A DNA stretch of 64,000 nucleotides from Solibacillus silvestris (GTDB lineage Bacteria; Bacillota; Bacilli; Bacillales_A; Planococcaceae), in contig CP014609.1 of NCBI GenBank assembly GCA_001586195.1, positions 3,004,501-3,068,500 of the forward strand, read 5' to 3'. Numbering within the stretch: position 1 is the stretch's first letter; the number at the start of each line of letters is the position of its first letter. This document shows, piece by piece, positions 1-8,416 of the stretch. Both the position numbers and the translations under genes were made by a program. The notes beneath the pieces were generated by a model. That model did no database searches, was not told the DNA's origin, and saw nothing but the letters and a program-made list of their open reading frames with translations.

Positions 1-264
1 CGGATGCATGCCCACGATTTCTTTTGCTGAATTTGTTGCGACATACCATGTATGGAAGTACGGTAAAATCCCGCCCGATACAATCGAGTTCACTTCAACG
101 GGAATCGTTACTTCTGTACCTGCCTGATCGATGACAATTTTCTCTTCTGCAGTCGTTTGTACTTCTCCGTCTGAAGTTGAAGTTGTTGCCTCTTTATCTG
201 AACATGCTGCTAGCGCCATTGCTGCTAGTGCCAGCGTTGTCAAAATTGCCTTACGTCCTGCCAT
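1..264 (-). CDS. Iron/siderophore-type ABC transporter binding lipoprotein (partial, C-terminus outside window)
   Basis: The first 88 codons are visible on the minus strand; the rest lies beyond the window edge. The start ATG is preceded by AAGGAGAG. A short basic N-terminus, a hydrophobic stretch and LAAC (Cys at residue 21) mark a lipoprotein signal. A Ser/Thr/Glu-rich linker follows, then residues of the form VTIPVEVNSIVSGG, which resemble the start of the periplasmic-binding fold used for siderophores and cobalamin. The Fur-box-like palindrome about 90 bp upstream supports an iron role. The substrate cannot be read from this fragment. It is divergent from the gene pair beginning at 443. 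Confidence 0.75.
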   Translation of the reverse strand, partial: MAGRKAILTTLALAAMALAACSDKEATTSTSDGEVQTTAEEKIVIDQAGTEVTIPVEVNSIVSGGILPYFHTWYVATNSAKEIVGMHP

Positions 265-352
265 TGTTTTCTCTCCTTAGATATCATCCGTTTTCACGAA
301 ATTATTATTTTAATAAAATATTATTTGATTTCTTAACAAGATTGAGTATAAT

Positions 353-399
353 TGATAATGATTTTCAATGTCAATGAGAATTCGGTTCTCAAATGAGAA
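353..399. promoter_or_regulatory. Fur box and adjacent hexamer array between divergent genes
   Basis: TGATAAT-G-ATTTTCA at 353-367 fits the Bacillus 7-1-7 Fur consensus (TGATAAT-N-ATTATCA) with one mismatch. Beside it, TGAGAA (375-380), TTCTCA (386-391) and TGAGAA (394-399) form two further perfect inverted pairs. The site lies between the lipoprotein gene at 1-264 and the gene starting at 443, so it could repress both under iron-replete conditions. The assignment to Fur is by consensus only. Confidence 0.7.
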
Positions 400-442
400 T
401 TTGTATCAATTAATTAAATTTACAGGATTAAAGGAGATTTTT

Positions 443-1087
443 ATGTCTGAATATAAAATTGTAAAACTGGACGGCGGACATGCATTCAGCCTAGAGGGAC
501 GTGCTATGAATGTTTCCAATGAACCAATGGACCATGTAACATTCCTCGACCAGTATGAAATTTCGACTGCCGACCTTTCCGAGTACAATGTGATGGTCGT
601 AACGGACTTTATCGATCAGGAACATCTTTATGAGCACAAACAAGTAATTGAAAACTTCTTGAATGAAGGGAAAATTATTATTGCCAACACACATATTTTC
701 CGTCCTTGGCTGCCAGGTGCCGGTCTGTTTATGCCAAAGGAAATTAAGTCACATGCGGATTATGTAATGGAGCCTGCAGCGGAAGGTACATTTTATGACG
801 GTGTTGATATGATGGAGCTCACATACCGTAAAGGCGTTTCCGGCTTCTATGCACGCGGGTCTCATCCGGTTGTCAACAAGGAATCGGAAATCGTGCTGCA
901 ATATACGGACGGCACACCAATCGTCTTCATCGACCGCACTGCAACAAAAGGAACGGTTGTCGCAGCATCTTGCCGTGATTTCCTGACGTACGCAACAGGC
1001 GAAAACTCAACGCAGCTGATTGCACCGCAGTTTTCAGCTTGGCTTGATCAAGAATTACTACGTTTGAAAGAAGGATCTGAAAGATGA
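443..1087 (+). CDS. GATase1-like protein of unknown function, Fur-box associated
   Basis: 214 residues, starting at ATG 443 with AAGGAG seven bases upstream; the frame is open further upstream but without a ribosome site. No signal peptide or membrane segment. The pattern of a buried beta strand (VMVVTDFI), a helix and IIIANTHIF resembles the class I glutamine amidotransferase-like (flavodoxin-like) fold. I see no clear catalytic Cys-His-Glu triad, so enzymatic activity is uncertain. It overlaps the next gene by four bases (ATGA), so the two are translationally coupled. The upstream Fur-like box suggests iron control. Function not recognised. Confidence 0.72.
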   Translation: MSEYKIVKLDGGHAFSLEGRAMNVSNEPMDHVTFLDQYEISTADLSEYNVMVVTDFIDQEHLYEHKQVIENFLNEGKIIIANTHIFRPWLPGAGLFMPKEIKSHADYVMEPAAEGTFYDGVDMMELTYRKGVSGFYARGSHPVVNKESEIVLQYTDGTPIVFIDRTATKGTVVAASCRDFLTYATGENSTQLIAPQFSAWLDQELLRLKEGSER

Positions 1088-1695
1088 GAAAAATAGCCGT
1101 TTTATATAGTGGTCACGCGCCTCATTACGTGACATTCAATACGCCGAAATTCAAACAGTACTTCGAGAAAATCATCTATTTACCGCGCTTTGTCGAAGAA
1201 GATTTGGAAGGTATGGACGTACTGATCGTGCCTTCTCAATTGCACAACAAATTATTGCTGGAAGCAGCACCGGCAATTCGACGCTTTACGGATAACGGTG
1301 GGATTGTCGTAGCATTCGGTCCTCAGCCATGGCAATGGATTCCGGGCCAAAACTGGGAAACACGCCCTACTAACTTCTGGTGGTGGCTCGAAAAAGATGC
1401 GGACAGCGGCTTACGCATGGTCGCACCGGAGTACCCGTTATTCCGTGATGGTTTCCTGGATGAAGCTAGCTGCACATGGCATCAGCACGGCGTCTTCCAC
1501 TTACAGGACGGTATGCAGTCTCTAATTGATATGAAGGACGGCGGTTCATTACTGTATGTCGACAAAGTCAGCTCAAAAGGTACATGGATCGTGACGACAC
1601 TTGATCCGGACTTCCATTTCGGCTCATACTTCATGCCGGCAACAGAGAAGTTCATGGACGGCTTCTTCCCGTGGTTAGCCTTCGGGGAAATTTAA
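1084..1695 (+). CDS. GATase1-like protein of unknown function, partner of the preceding gene
   Basis: 203 residues. Its ATG overlaps the upstream stop in ATGA. The N-terminus (KIAVLYSGHAPHY) and the segment VLIVPSQLHNKLLLEAA followed by GGIVVAFGPQPW again suggest a class I amidotransferase-like Rossmann-type fold, unusually rich in tryptophan in the middle (PWQWIPG, NFWWWLEK). Probably a distant paralogue or heterodimer partner of the protein encoded just upstream. Cytoplasmic by sequence. A strong terminator follows immediately, so the operon is just these two genes. No function can be assigned; iron-related work is inferred only from the Fur-like site. Confidence 0.72.
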   Translation: MRKIAVLYSGHAPHYVTFNTPKFKQYFEKIIYLPRFVEEDLEGMDVLIVPSQLHNKLLLEAAPAIRRFTDNGGIVVAFGPQPWQWIPGQNWETRPTNFWWWLEKDADSGLRMVAPEYPLFRDGFLDEASCTWHQHGVFHLQDGMQSLIDMKDGGSLLYVDKVSSKGTWIVTTLDPDFHFGSYFMPATEKFMDGFFPWLAFGEI

Positions 1696-1701
1696 GGAAT
1701 T

Positions 1702-1748
1702 AAAAAAAGCATGGTACCCGCAATTGAATGCGAGCACCATGCTTTTTT
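1702..1748. terminator. Bidirectional Rho-independent terminator
   Basis: AGCATGGT and ACCATGCT form a stem flanked by an A-run on the left and a T-run on the right. It can serve both the plus-strand pair ending at 1695 and the minus-strand lipoprotein ending at 1754. Confidence 0.85.
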
Positions 1749-1753
1749 ATTTA

Positions 1754-2035
1754 TTAGTCGTTGCTGTTGTCATCTTTGTTGTCGTCTGTATTGTCGTCAA
1801 CAGTGCCATCAGTGTTGTCGTCTGTATTGTCATCTAAGTTGTCATCAGTGTTGTTGTCGTCGCCGTCAACGTCTAACTCGACATTTGTGTCGTCATTGTT
1901 GTCTTCCATTAGACCGTCATCCGTACCATCGTCAACATTGTTGTCGATGTTCGTATCATCTTCATCATTACATGCTGCAAGCGATAATGATAGTAATAAC
2001 GTCATCATCAGAGTAGGTGTCTTTTTAAGTTTCAT
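1754..2035 (-). CDS. Small Asp/Asn-rich lipoprotein
   Basis: 93 residues with AAAGGAGG upstream of the ATG. The N-terminus is a textbook lipoprotein signal: KLKK, a hydrophobic core and LAAC with Cys at residue 22. The rest is almost entirely Asp, Asn and Thr in imperfect repeats of DDNTDDN type, with no hydrophobic core, so it should be a disordered, strongly acidic surface tail. Calcium or cation binding is possible but only inferred. The matching DNA is a tract of imperfect 15-bp repeats that could change length by slippage. It has its own terminator and stands alone. Confidence 0.75.
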   Translation of the reverse strand: MKLKKTPTLMMTLLLSLSLAACNDEDDTNIDNNVDDGTDDGLMEDNNDDTNVELDVDGDDNNTDDNLDDNTDDNTDGTVDDNTDDNKDDNSND

Positions 2036-2187
2036 ATTGAATAGCCTCCTTTGGTGTATGCTTTATGTTTCCCCGATTTTTAAAAGAAAAACATTTTTAG
2101 TAATTTTCTTCGCAAAAAGATATTTTCAGGCATTTTATTTTCTTCTCGATTTACATTCGCTATAGTGAAATAGAGGAGGTGAAAATC

Positions 2188-3118
2188 GTGCAGCAATCAA
2201 GGCATTATTTATTTGTAAAAACATTGATGAATCGCATAAAAATGGATGATTTGGATGCACCGGCAATCGAGCAGGAATTTTACCGATTGGAAGCCGGCTT
2301 ATCAGGAGAACAAAAGTTGAAACGGCTGCTCTCTGACTATCATTTTAAATCCGCTTCCCATATTTTTTATAATTTCGAGTGCATCAATTCAAAAGGTTTT
2401 ACTCATCAAATGGACGCTTTGCTCATTACGCCGCATTTTGTCGTCGTCATGGAAGTAAAACAAATCTCCGGTACCCTTTTCTACAAACCGGTCCTCCATG
2501 AATTTTCCCGTGTCCAGGATAATGTCAGCGAAAACTTCCCCAACCCGTTTGACCAAGCATATCGTCACCAGCTTTTTTTGGAGCATCAATTTAAAGCGTG
2601 GCAAATTTCCATCCCCGTTCACCACATCGTCGTACTCGCCAATCACCGCGCCACACTTGACCATTCGCTCACCAATTTCCCGATTATGCATATGAGCGGC
2701 ACCCCGAGATTCATCGAAAAACTGTATAGACAGCATCCAAATCCTCGTGCGAATATTACTTTTCTGCAAAACCAATTAGAACAGCTTTACGAACAACTTC
2801 CCCCCTCGCCGTACGATTGAAAGACACCGGTTACGCAATGGGGTTCTCTGTAAGGCATGCGATTATGTTAATGAAATGCATTATAGGCAAGGCTATTTTA
2901 TTTGTCCGGTGTGCGGAGGGAAAAGTAAAGAAGCGTTGTACGAAACTTTTCTGCAATACCGAATTTTAGTAGGTCCCCGCATAACGAATATAGAGTTCCG
3001 TGAGTTTTTTAATATTCCGTGTATCCATATAGCTTCGAAACTGTTGGCGAAAGCCGGCTTGGAAAAGCACGGGGTGAATAAAGGAGCGTATTATTTGATT
3101 CCGGAGAAGTTTGAGTAG
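2188..3118 (+). pseudogene. NERD-domain protein gene with a +1 frameshift at a C6 run
   Basis: GAGGAGG precedes GTG 2188. The first frame encodes about 210 residues: a helical N-terminus, then a NERD (nuclease-related) domain with GEQKLKRLL, the MDALLITPHFVVVMEVK strand pattern and a FDQAYRHQ helix. It stops at 2820 after PPSPYD. From a run of six C (2800-2805) another frame stays open to 3118, giving a typical NERD C-terminus: a zinc ribbon (CKAC...CPVC), then KEALYETFLQYRIL and a helical end. Removing one C joins them into about 317 residues, the usual family length. Either the gene is broken, the C-run varies between cells, or the read has an error. Confidence 0.8.
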
Positions 3119-3148
3119 ATGTACAATATAGAAAAGGATGTGACGAAT

Positions 3149-3439
3149 ATGATGGAAAAAAAGAACCGTAAGCGATTGGATGCGGCAACTAAAGAGCTCA
3201 TTATAAAATCTGTTGCAGAAGAAGGTGCACAAGTTTCCGACATAGCTGGTCGATATGATGTAGGCCCTTCAACCGTTCATCGATGGGTGAAAGAATACCG
3301 TGAGTCACTGACAGGCTTGGTATCAGAAAGCGAAGCGAAAAAAATAACGGCAGCATACGAAAAGAAAATACGCGCATTGGAAGAAGAGAATGAAATCTTG
3401 AGAAAAGCGATTCGAGGATTTTCGGACATTGAACGGTAG
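3149..3439 (+). CDS. Orphan IS3 OrfA-type helix-turn-helix/leucine-zipper protein
   Basis: About 96 residues from ATG 3149 (AGGATG eight bases upstream); a start at 3119, abutting the NERD stop, is also possible. The layout matches the OrfA half of IS3-family transposases: a basic N-terminus, an HTH (VSDIAGRYDVGPSTVHRWV) and a C-terminal coiled coil (KKIRALEEENEILRKAI). No OrfB catalytic DDE partner, frameshift signal or terminal inverted repeats are visible nearby, so this is either an IS remnant or a domesticated DNA-binding protein. A GC-rich hairpin follows. Confidence 0.65.
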   Translation: MMEKKNRKRLDAATKELIIKSVAEEGAQVSDIAGRYDVGPSTVHRWVKEYRESLTGLVSESEAKKITAAYEKKIRALEEENEILRKAIRGFSDIER

Positions 3440-3449
3440 TTTGAGAGGT

Positions 3450-3478
3450 AGCCCCCACATTCCGTATGCGGGGGGCTT
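3450..3478 (+). terminator. GC-rich hairpin, likely terminator
   Basis: AGCCCCCACAT and the complementary GCGGGGGGCT half form a strong stem after the HTH gene. The following T-run is weak (TTGTCATT), so termination is likely but not certain. Confidence 0.6.
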
Positions 3479-3494
3479 GTCATTGCATGTGATT

Positions 3495-3937
3495 TTCTAA
3501 TATATCCTTAAAAGTTCTAATATAATTTTATTTGTTCTAATAAATTTGCGATTTTCTAATATAAGTGCGATTTGTTCTAATAAAAGTTCTAGATGTTCAA
3601 ATAAAGTACCTACTTCTTCTAATATCCTTATGCCATTTTCTAATAAACGACTCAAATGTTCTAATAAAATCCAAGAAAGCTTTCTCCCGGCCCTTTCCAT
3701 CCGGAATAAAGCCTCTCCTACACTTAAAATTCAAGGAACTTCTAATATCCATCCCAGTTCTTCTAATATCACCCGGCTTTCTTCTAATAACCCACTCAAT
3801 TGTTCTAATAAATTCATGGCACGCTATCTCCTAACCTATTTCACCGCCAATAAAAGCTCTTTTGCACCTCAAAATTAAGGAACTTCTAATATCCCCCGTA
3901 CTACTTCTAATAAAAGGCTCAATTGTTCTAATAAAAT
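3495..3937 (+). repeat. TTCTAATA array 1 (nine-box block A plus two B blocks)
   Basis: Boxes of the form TTCTAATA(A/T) begin at 3495, 3515, 3535, 3554, 3575, 3596 (variant TTCAAATA), 3617, 3638 and 3659: spacings 20, 20, 19, then 21 five times. After an 81-bp step come boxes at 3740, 3761, 3782 and 3803, and after another 81-bp step 3884, 3905 and 3926. The two spacer-plus-B segments are recognisably similar, offset by 144 bp, so they look like a local duplication. The array fills the space between convergent genes and ends about 20 bp from the A/T run of the MFS gene terminator. Unknown function. Confidence 0.85.
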
Positions 3938-3957
3938 CCTCGCCTCCCCACCCCAAA

Positions 3958-3993
3958 CAAAAAACAGCACCGGCAAATTCCCGATGCTGTCCC
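3958..3993 (-). terminator. Terminator of the MFS transporter gene
   Basis: On the minus strand CAGCATCGG...CCGGTGCTG is followed by TTTTTT. TTCTAATA array 1 starts just past the T-run. Confidence 0.85.
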
Positions 3994-4040
3994 ATAAACG
4001 ATTCACTAAAAATGTGAGCAGTTCATTCGTAGCTATTAAA

Positions 4041-5456
4041 TTAATTCCCAACCTGCTTGCTGTTCTTCACGAAAAACGAACCAACCAGACCTAATACTGC
4101 AACGACGGTCACGACGATGAATGCTGAGTGTACACCGTGTGCTAAAAATTCTGCCGGTAAGGCGTTGTTGAATTTTTCGATGTAGTTTTGCTGACCGATT
4201 GTGAACATTGTAATGGCAACCGCAGTACCTGAAGCACCCGCGATTTGCGTTAGGGTGTTCAATGCCGCTGAACCGTCAGCAAATTTATGTGGTGCCAACG
4301 AGTTCATCGCATTTGTTTGTGCCGGCATGATTGTCATCGATACCCCGACAAAGAATACACATAAGTTAACGATAATGATCCAAGTTGCTGTTGTTGCCGA
4401 AATCGTCGTTAAGAACACGATCATTGACACTAAAATCAGTGTAAAGCCAATCCGTGTGAAGATTTTCGCTCCGACTTTATCGAAGTTTGTCCCAACGATC
4501 GGTGACATGATGATATTTAAGATATTACCTGGCAACATACATAAACCTGCAGTTAAAGCTGCGAAACCTAATACTGTTTTCAGGAACATCGGCACTAAGA
4601 TCGCCACTGAAAGAATCATGAACATTGTCGCAACCATCAATGCGACACCTAAAGAGAACATTGGTGATTTGAATACCGATAAGTCGATCATTGGCTCATC
4701 CATTTTTGTTTGGCGAATGCCGAAGACTACTAATAAAACGAAACCAACGACAAGTGGCACCCAAACGATTGGTTTTGTAATCGATTGCTCCGCTAACGTT
4801 GCTAACGCGAATACAACACCACCGAAACCGAATGTAGAAGTAATTAATGATAATAAATCAATTTTTGGACGTGTTACGTTTGATACATTGTCCACTTTAG
4901 AAAGTGCTAAAACGATTACAACGGCATACACAACGACCATGATCCAGAAAATATATCTCCAGCTTAATGAAGATACGATTAAACCTGCAATTGATGGGCC
5001 TAATGCCGGACCTGCCGTTAAAATAATCCCGACGATTCCCATGACGGCACCGCGCTTTTGAACCGGGAAAATCAGCATTACAACACTGAACATTAACGGT
5101 AAAATAATCCCTGTTGCGAGTGCTTGTACGAAACGACCTGCCAGTAATACCGCAAAGTTCGGTGCTAATGCGCCTAATAACGAACCGATCACCGCGAATA
5201 CAACGGCTGCCACTACTAATTGACGTGTTGTAAACCAGCGTACTAAATAAGATGATAATGGAACTAATACGGCTAATACTAATAAATAGCCCGTTGTTAA
5301 CCATGCCGCTGATGCTGCTGATACACCGAAGTCATCCATAATATTTGTTAGCGCCATGTTTAATGCCGTTTCACCAAATAAACCAACGAATGTACTGATC
5401 ATCAGAACAGCTGCCATGCCTTTTGGGCTTTTCACATTGAATATAGGTGCTTCCAT
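4041..5456 (-). CDS. DHA2-family multidrug efflux MFS transporter (LmrB/EmrB-like)
   Basis: 471 residues, starting at the ATG six bases after GGAGGAG; the frame is open 10 codons further up. A proton-driven drug exporter of the inner membrane by family: about 14 hydrophobic segments, the early acidic motif around NMALTNIMDDFGV typical of DHA2 proteins, and the antiporter motif C region (GPALGPSIAGLI) near residue 150. Upstream at 5609 lies a site nearly the same as one in front of the TetR gene at 5919-6503, matching the B. subtilis lmrAB pattern of a repressor controlling its pump. Drug range unknown. It has its own terminator. Confidence 0.88.
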   Translation of the reverse strand: MEAPIFNVKSPKGMAAVLMISTFVGLFGETALNMALTNIMDDFGVSAASAAWLTTGYLLVLAVLVPLSSYLVRWFTTRQLVVAAVVFAVIGSLLGALAPNFAVLLAGRFVQALATGIILPLMFSVVMLIFPVQKRGAVMGIVGIILTAGPALGPSIAGLIVSSLSWRYIFWIMVVVYAVVIVLALSKVDNVSNVTRPKIDLLSLITSTFGFGGVVFALATLAEQSITKPIVWVPLVVGFVLLVVFGIRQTKMDEPMIDLSVFKSPMFSLGVALMVATMFMILSVAILVPMFLKTVLGFAALTAGLCMLPGNILNIIMSPIVGTNFDKVGAKIFTRIGFTLILVSMIVFLTTISATTATWIIIVNLCVFFVGVSMTIMPAQTNAMNSLAPHKFADGSAALNTLTQIAGASGTAVAITMFTIGQQNYIEKFNNALPAEFLAHGVHSAFIVVTVVAVLGLVGSFFVKNSKQVGN

Positions 5457-5882
5457 TTTTTTCTCCTCCAATTTCATAAGACTCATTTATGAAAGATGAT
5501 AATTGCTGCGTATCATGCTTTTTGCTGTTATAGAACAATTTTTCAAACAGCACGCTTTAAAATATATCAAATTTTTTCATGGAAATTCAATCGCTCAGGA
5601 GAAAAATATTAGACCGGTCGTTATAATTGTGAACACCCATTATCCATTTTTAACCTTAACTGGGCCTATCTTTCGTAGACATTTTTTAACATATTTTCAT
5701 GAAAACGATTGCACTTTTTTCAATAAATTATAGAGAGAAACAATAAGAACGTTGCTACATCAACATTTGCAAACGATTCCAACTCCATTGCTATGAAAAA
5801 CAATAAATTTGCAAGAGTTTTCTACACACTTATTTCGAAAATCAGGCTAATTGTGAACAACTTTTATTTGCAACAACAACAA
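5457..5882. other. Intergenic region upstream of the MFS gene
   Basis: AT-rich, no gene. It holds the LmrA-like operator at 5609-5628. Two sequences resemble CcpA cre sites: TGAAAACGATTGCA at 5700-5713 (one mismatch from TGWAANCGNTNWCA) and TGCAAACGATTCCA at 5768-5781 (two mismatches). The cre calls are weak because they lie well upstream of the presumed promoter. Confidence 0.4.
5609..5628 (+). promoter_or_regulatory. LmrA/YxaF-like operator upstream of the MFS gene
   Basis: TTAGACCGGTCGTTATAATT resembles the ATAGACC(A/G)GTC-type operator known for B. subtilis LmrA/YxaF. A second copy with a similar sequence lies in front of the TetR gene (6518-6537). Confidence 0.65.
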
Positions 5883-5883
5883 A

Positions 5884-5919
5884 AAGGCCTGTCCAGAAAT
5901 CCTATTCCGGACAAGCCTT
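5884..5919 (-). terminator. Terminator of the TetR gene
   Basis: On the minus strand AAGGCTTGTCC...GGACAGGCCTT is followed by TTT and a TTG-rich stretch. The stem begins at the stop codon. Confidence 0.8.
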
Positions 5920-6503
5920 TACTTATATTGTGCAAGCAACGCAGGGATGACTTTGCTTATGTTTAATAACGGTTCATTCGATCGCTGGGACAATGACAGT
6001 GTAACGGCCCCTTCAATCATCGCACTTACCGCCTTACTAAGTGTGACCGCCGCTTCATCACTAAACCCGTTGGCAATCAATTTTGTATAGTAGATTGATT
6101 CCCAGTACTTATACGTATCGCCGCAAACTTTCCGCAAACGCTCATTCATAAAGGCCGATTCCGCCGCAAGCAGCCCGAATGGCATCATCGTATAGGAATG
6201 CTCCTCTAGTCCATTTTCCACATCAAATAAGTCGGCCATCGCCAAAATATGGGCATTCAGTGCTGCTCCTACATCCACGAACTCATTCATATAATGCTGA
6301 ATAACCGCGCCGATCCGCCGTTTTGACAGTACGATCGCTTCTTCCGCAAGCTGCTCTTTCCCCTCAGGAAAATAGTGATACAGAGACCCTTTTGGTGATC
6401 CCGATTCGCTTATAATCTGATTCAAGCCGGTCCCATGGAAACCTTGAAAGTAAAACAACCGCGTAGCTGTTTCCAAAATCTTATCCTTCGTTTGATTAGA
6501 CAT
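5919..6503 (-). CDS. TetR-family repressor (LmrA/YxaF-like)
   Basis: 194 residues. The N-terminal HTH is classic TetR: KDKILETATRLFYFQGFHGTGLNQI, then GSPKGSLYHYFPEGKEQL, which closely matches LmrA/YxaF/QacR-type repressors. The C-terminal helical domain would bind a drug or flavonoid-like ligand. Its own promoter contains TTAGACCAGTTGTTATAGAA, and the MFS gene downstream has a similar site, so autorepression plus control of the pump is likely. Its terminator separates it from the pump gene, so the two are a regulon, not one operon. Confidence 0.88.
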   Translation of the reverse strand: MSNQTKDKILETATRLFYFQGFHGTGLNQIISESGSPKGSLYHYFPEGKEQLAEEAIVLSKRRIGAVIQHYMNEFVDVGAALNAHILAMADLFDVENGLEEHSYTMMPFGLLAAESAFMNERLRKVCGDTYKYWESIYYTKLIANGFSDEAAVTLSKAVSAMIEGAVTLSLSQRSNEPLLNISKVIPALLAQYK

Positions 6504-6517
6504 ATCGTTCTCCCACC

Positions 6518-6537
6518 TTCTATAACAACTGGTCTAA
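6518..6537 (-). promoter_or_regulatory. LmrA/YxaF-like operator upstream of the TetR gene
   Basis: On the minus strand TTAGACCAGTTGTTATAGAA ends about 14 bases before the start codon region and ribosome site. It matches the site at 5609 in 15 of 20 positions by hand count. Confidence 0.65.
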
Positions 6538-6656
6538 TTGATACCGATCAAATTTGAATAGCTTAAACATATCACAAATTCTCCCGCTTATATAATAACC
6601 TGATGCCAACGTTCACAAATTTTCAATAACTCCACGGAATGTGTTGCCCCAGGACT

Positions 6657-6984
6657 TTCTAATATATCCGAAAATGTTCTAATATAAATTTATTTGTTCT
6701 AATATATTGCGGATTTTCTAATATAGGTGCCCAATGTGCTAATAAGTCCTCCGAAAGTTCTAATAAAGCTTCTACATGTTCTAATATCGTATCCTCCTCT
6801 TCTAATAAACCACTCAATTGTTCTAATAAAATCAAAGCACGGCTTCTTCTCCGCGAAATTTAACTTTCCACACCGACAAATTCAGCTCCCTCTCCCTCCA
6901 ATTCACAGAACTTCTAATATCCCAGCCGTTTCTTCTAATATCATCTAAAAATCTTCTAATAACCCGCCCTAATCTTCTAATAAA
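6657..6984 (+). repeat. TTCTAATA array 2 (nine-box block A plus one B block)
   Basis: Boxes begin at 6657, 6677, 6697, 6716, 6737 (TGCTAATA), 6758, 6779, 6800 and 6821, the same spacing series as array 1 (20, 20, 19, then 21 five times). A 91-bp step leads to four boxes at 6912, 6933, 6954 and 6975. Boxes 1-4 are also alike outside the core in arrays 1, 2 and 4 (an AT-rich filler TATTTG between boxes 2 and 3, and a G-GATT filler before box 4). The array fills the gap between the TetR gene and eno and ends about 20 bp from the eno terminator T-tract. Confidence 0.85.
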
Positions 6985-7004
6985 ACCCACGCCCCCCACC
7001 ACAC

Positions 7005-7036
7005 AAAAAAGCACCCGCCATAAAGCGAGTGCTCGT
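7005..7036 (-). terminator. Terminator of the glycolytic operon after eno
   Basis: On the minus strand AGCACTCGC...GGCGGGTGCT is followed by TTTTTT. TTCTAATA array 2 lies immediately beyond. Confidence 0.88.
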
Positions 7037-7047
7037 TCATCAAACAG

Positions 7048-8400
<1,353 letters not shown>

Positions 8401-8416
8401 TTAACCCCGCGATCAA

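Noticed and set aside
3497-3878. Several ORFs of 67-110 aa within TTCTAATA array 1, including a heptad-like one
   Set aside because: They arise from the array repeats themselves; no ribosome site, no synonymous change, overlapping frames on both strands.
3495-3937. CRISPR-like array
   Set aside because: Boxes are only 8 bp, spacing is 21 bp with partly conserved filler, and no cas genes are present.
4201-5061. 286-aa ORF on the plus strand opposite the MFS gene
   Set aside because: Fully antisense to a clear 14-TM transporter; low-complexity, no ribosome site, no family pattern.
5700-5781. Two cre sites controlling the MFS gene
   Set aside because: Only approximate matches far upstream of the operator; kept as a note in the intergenic entry, not as a feature.
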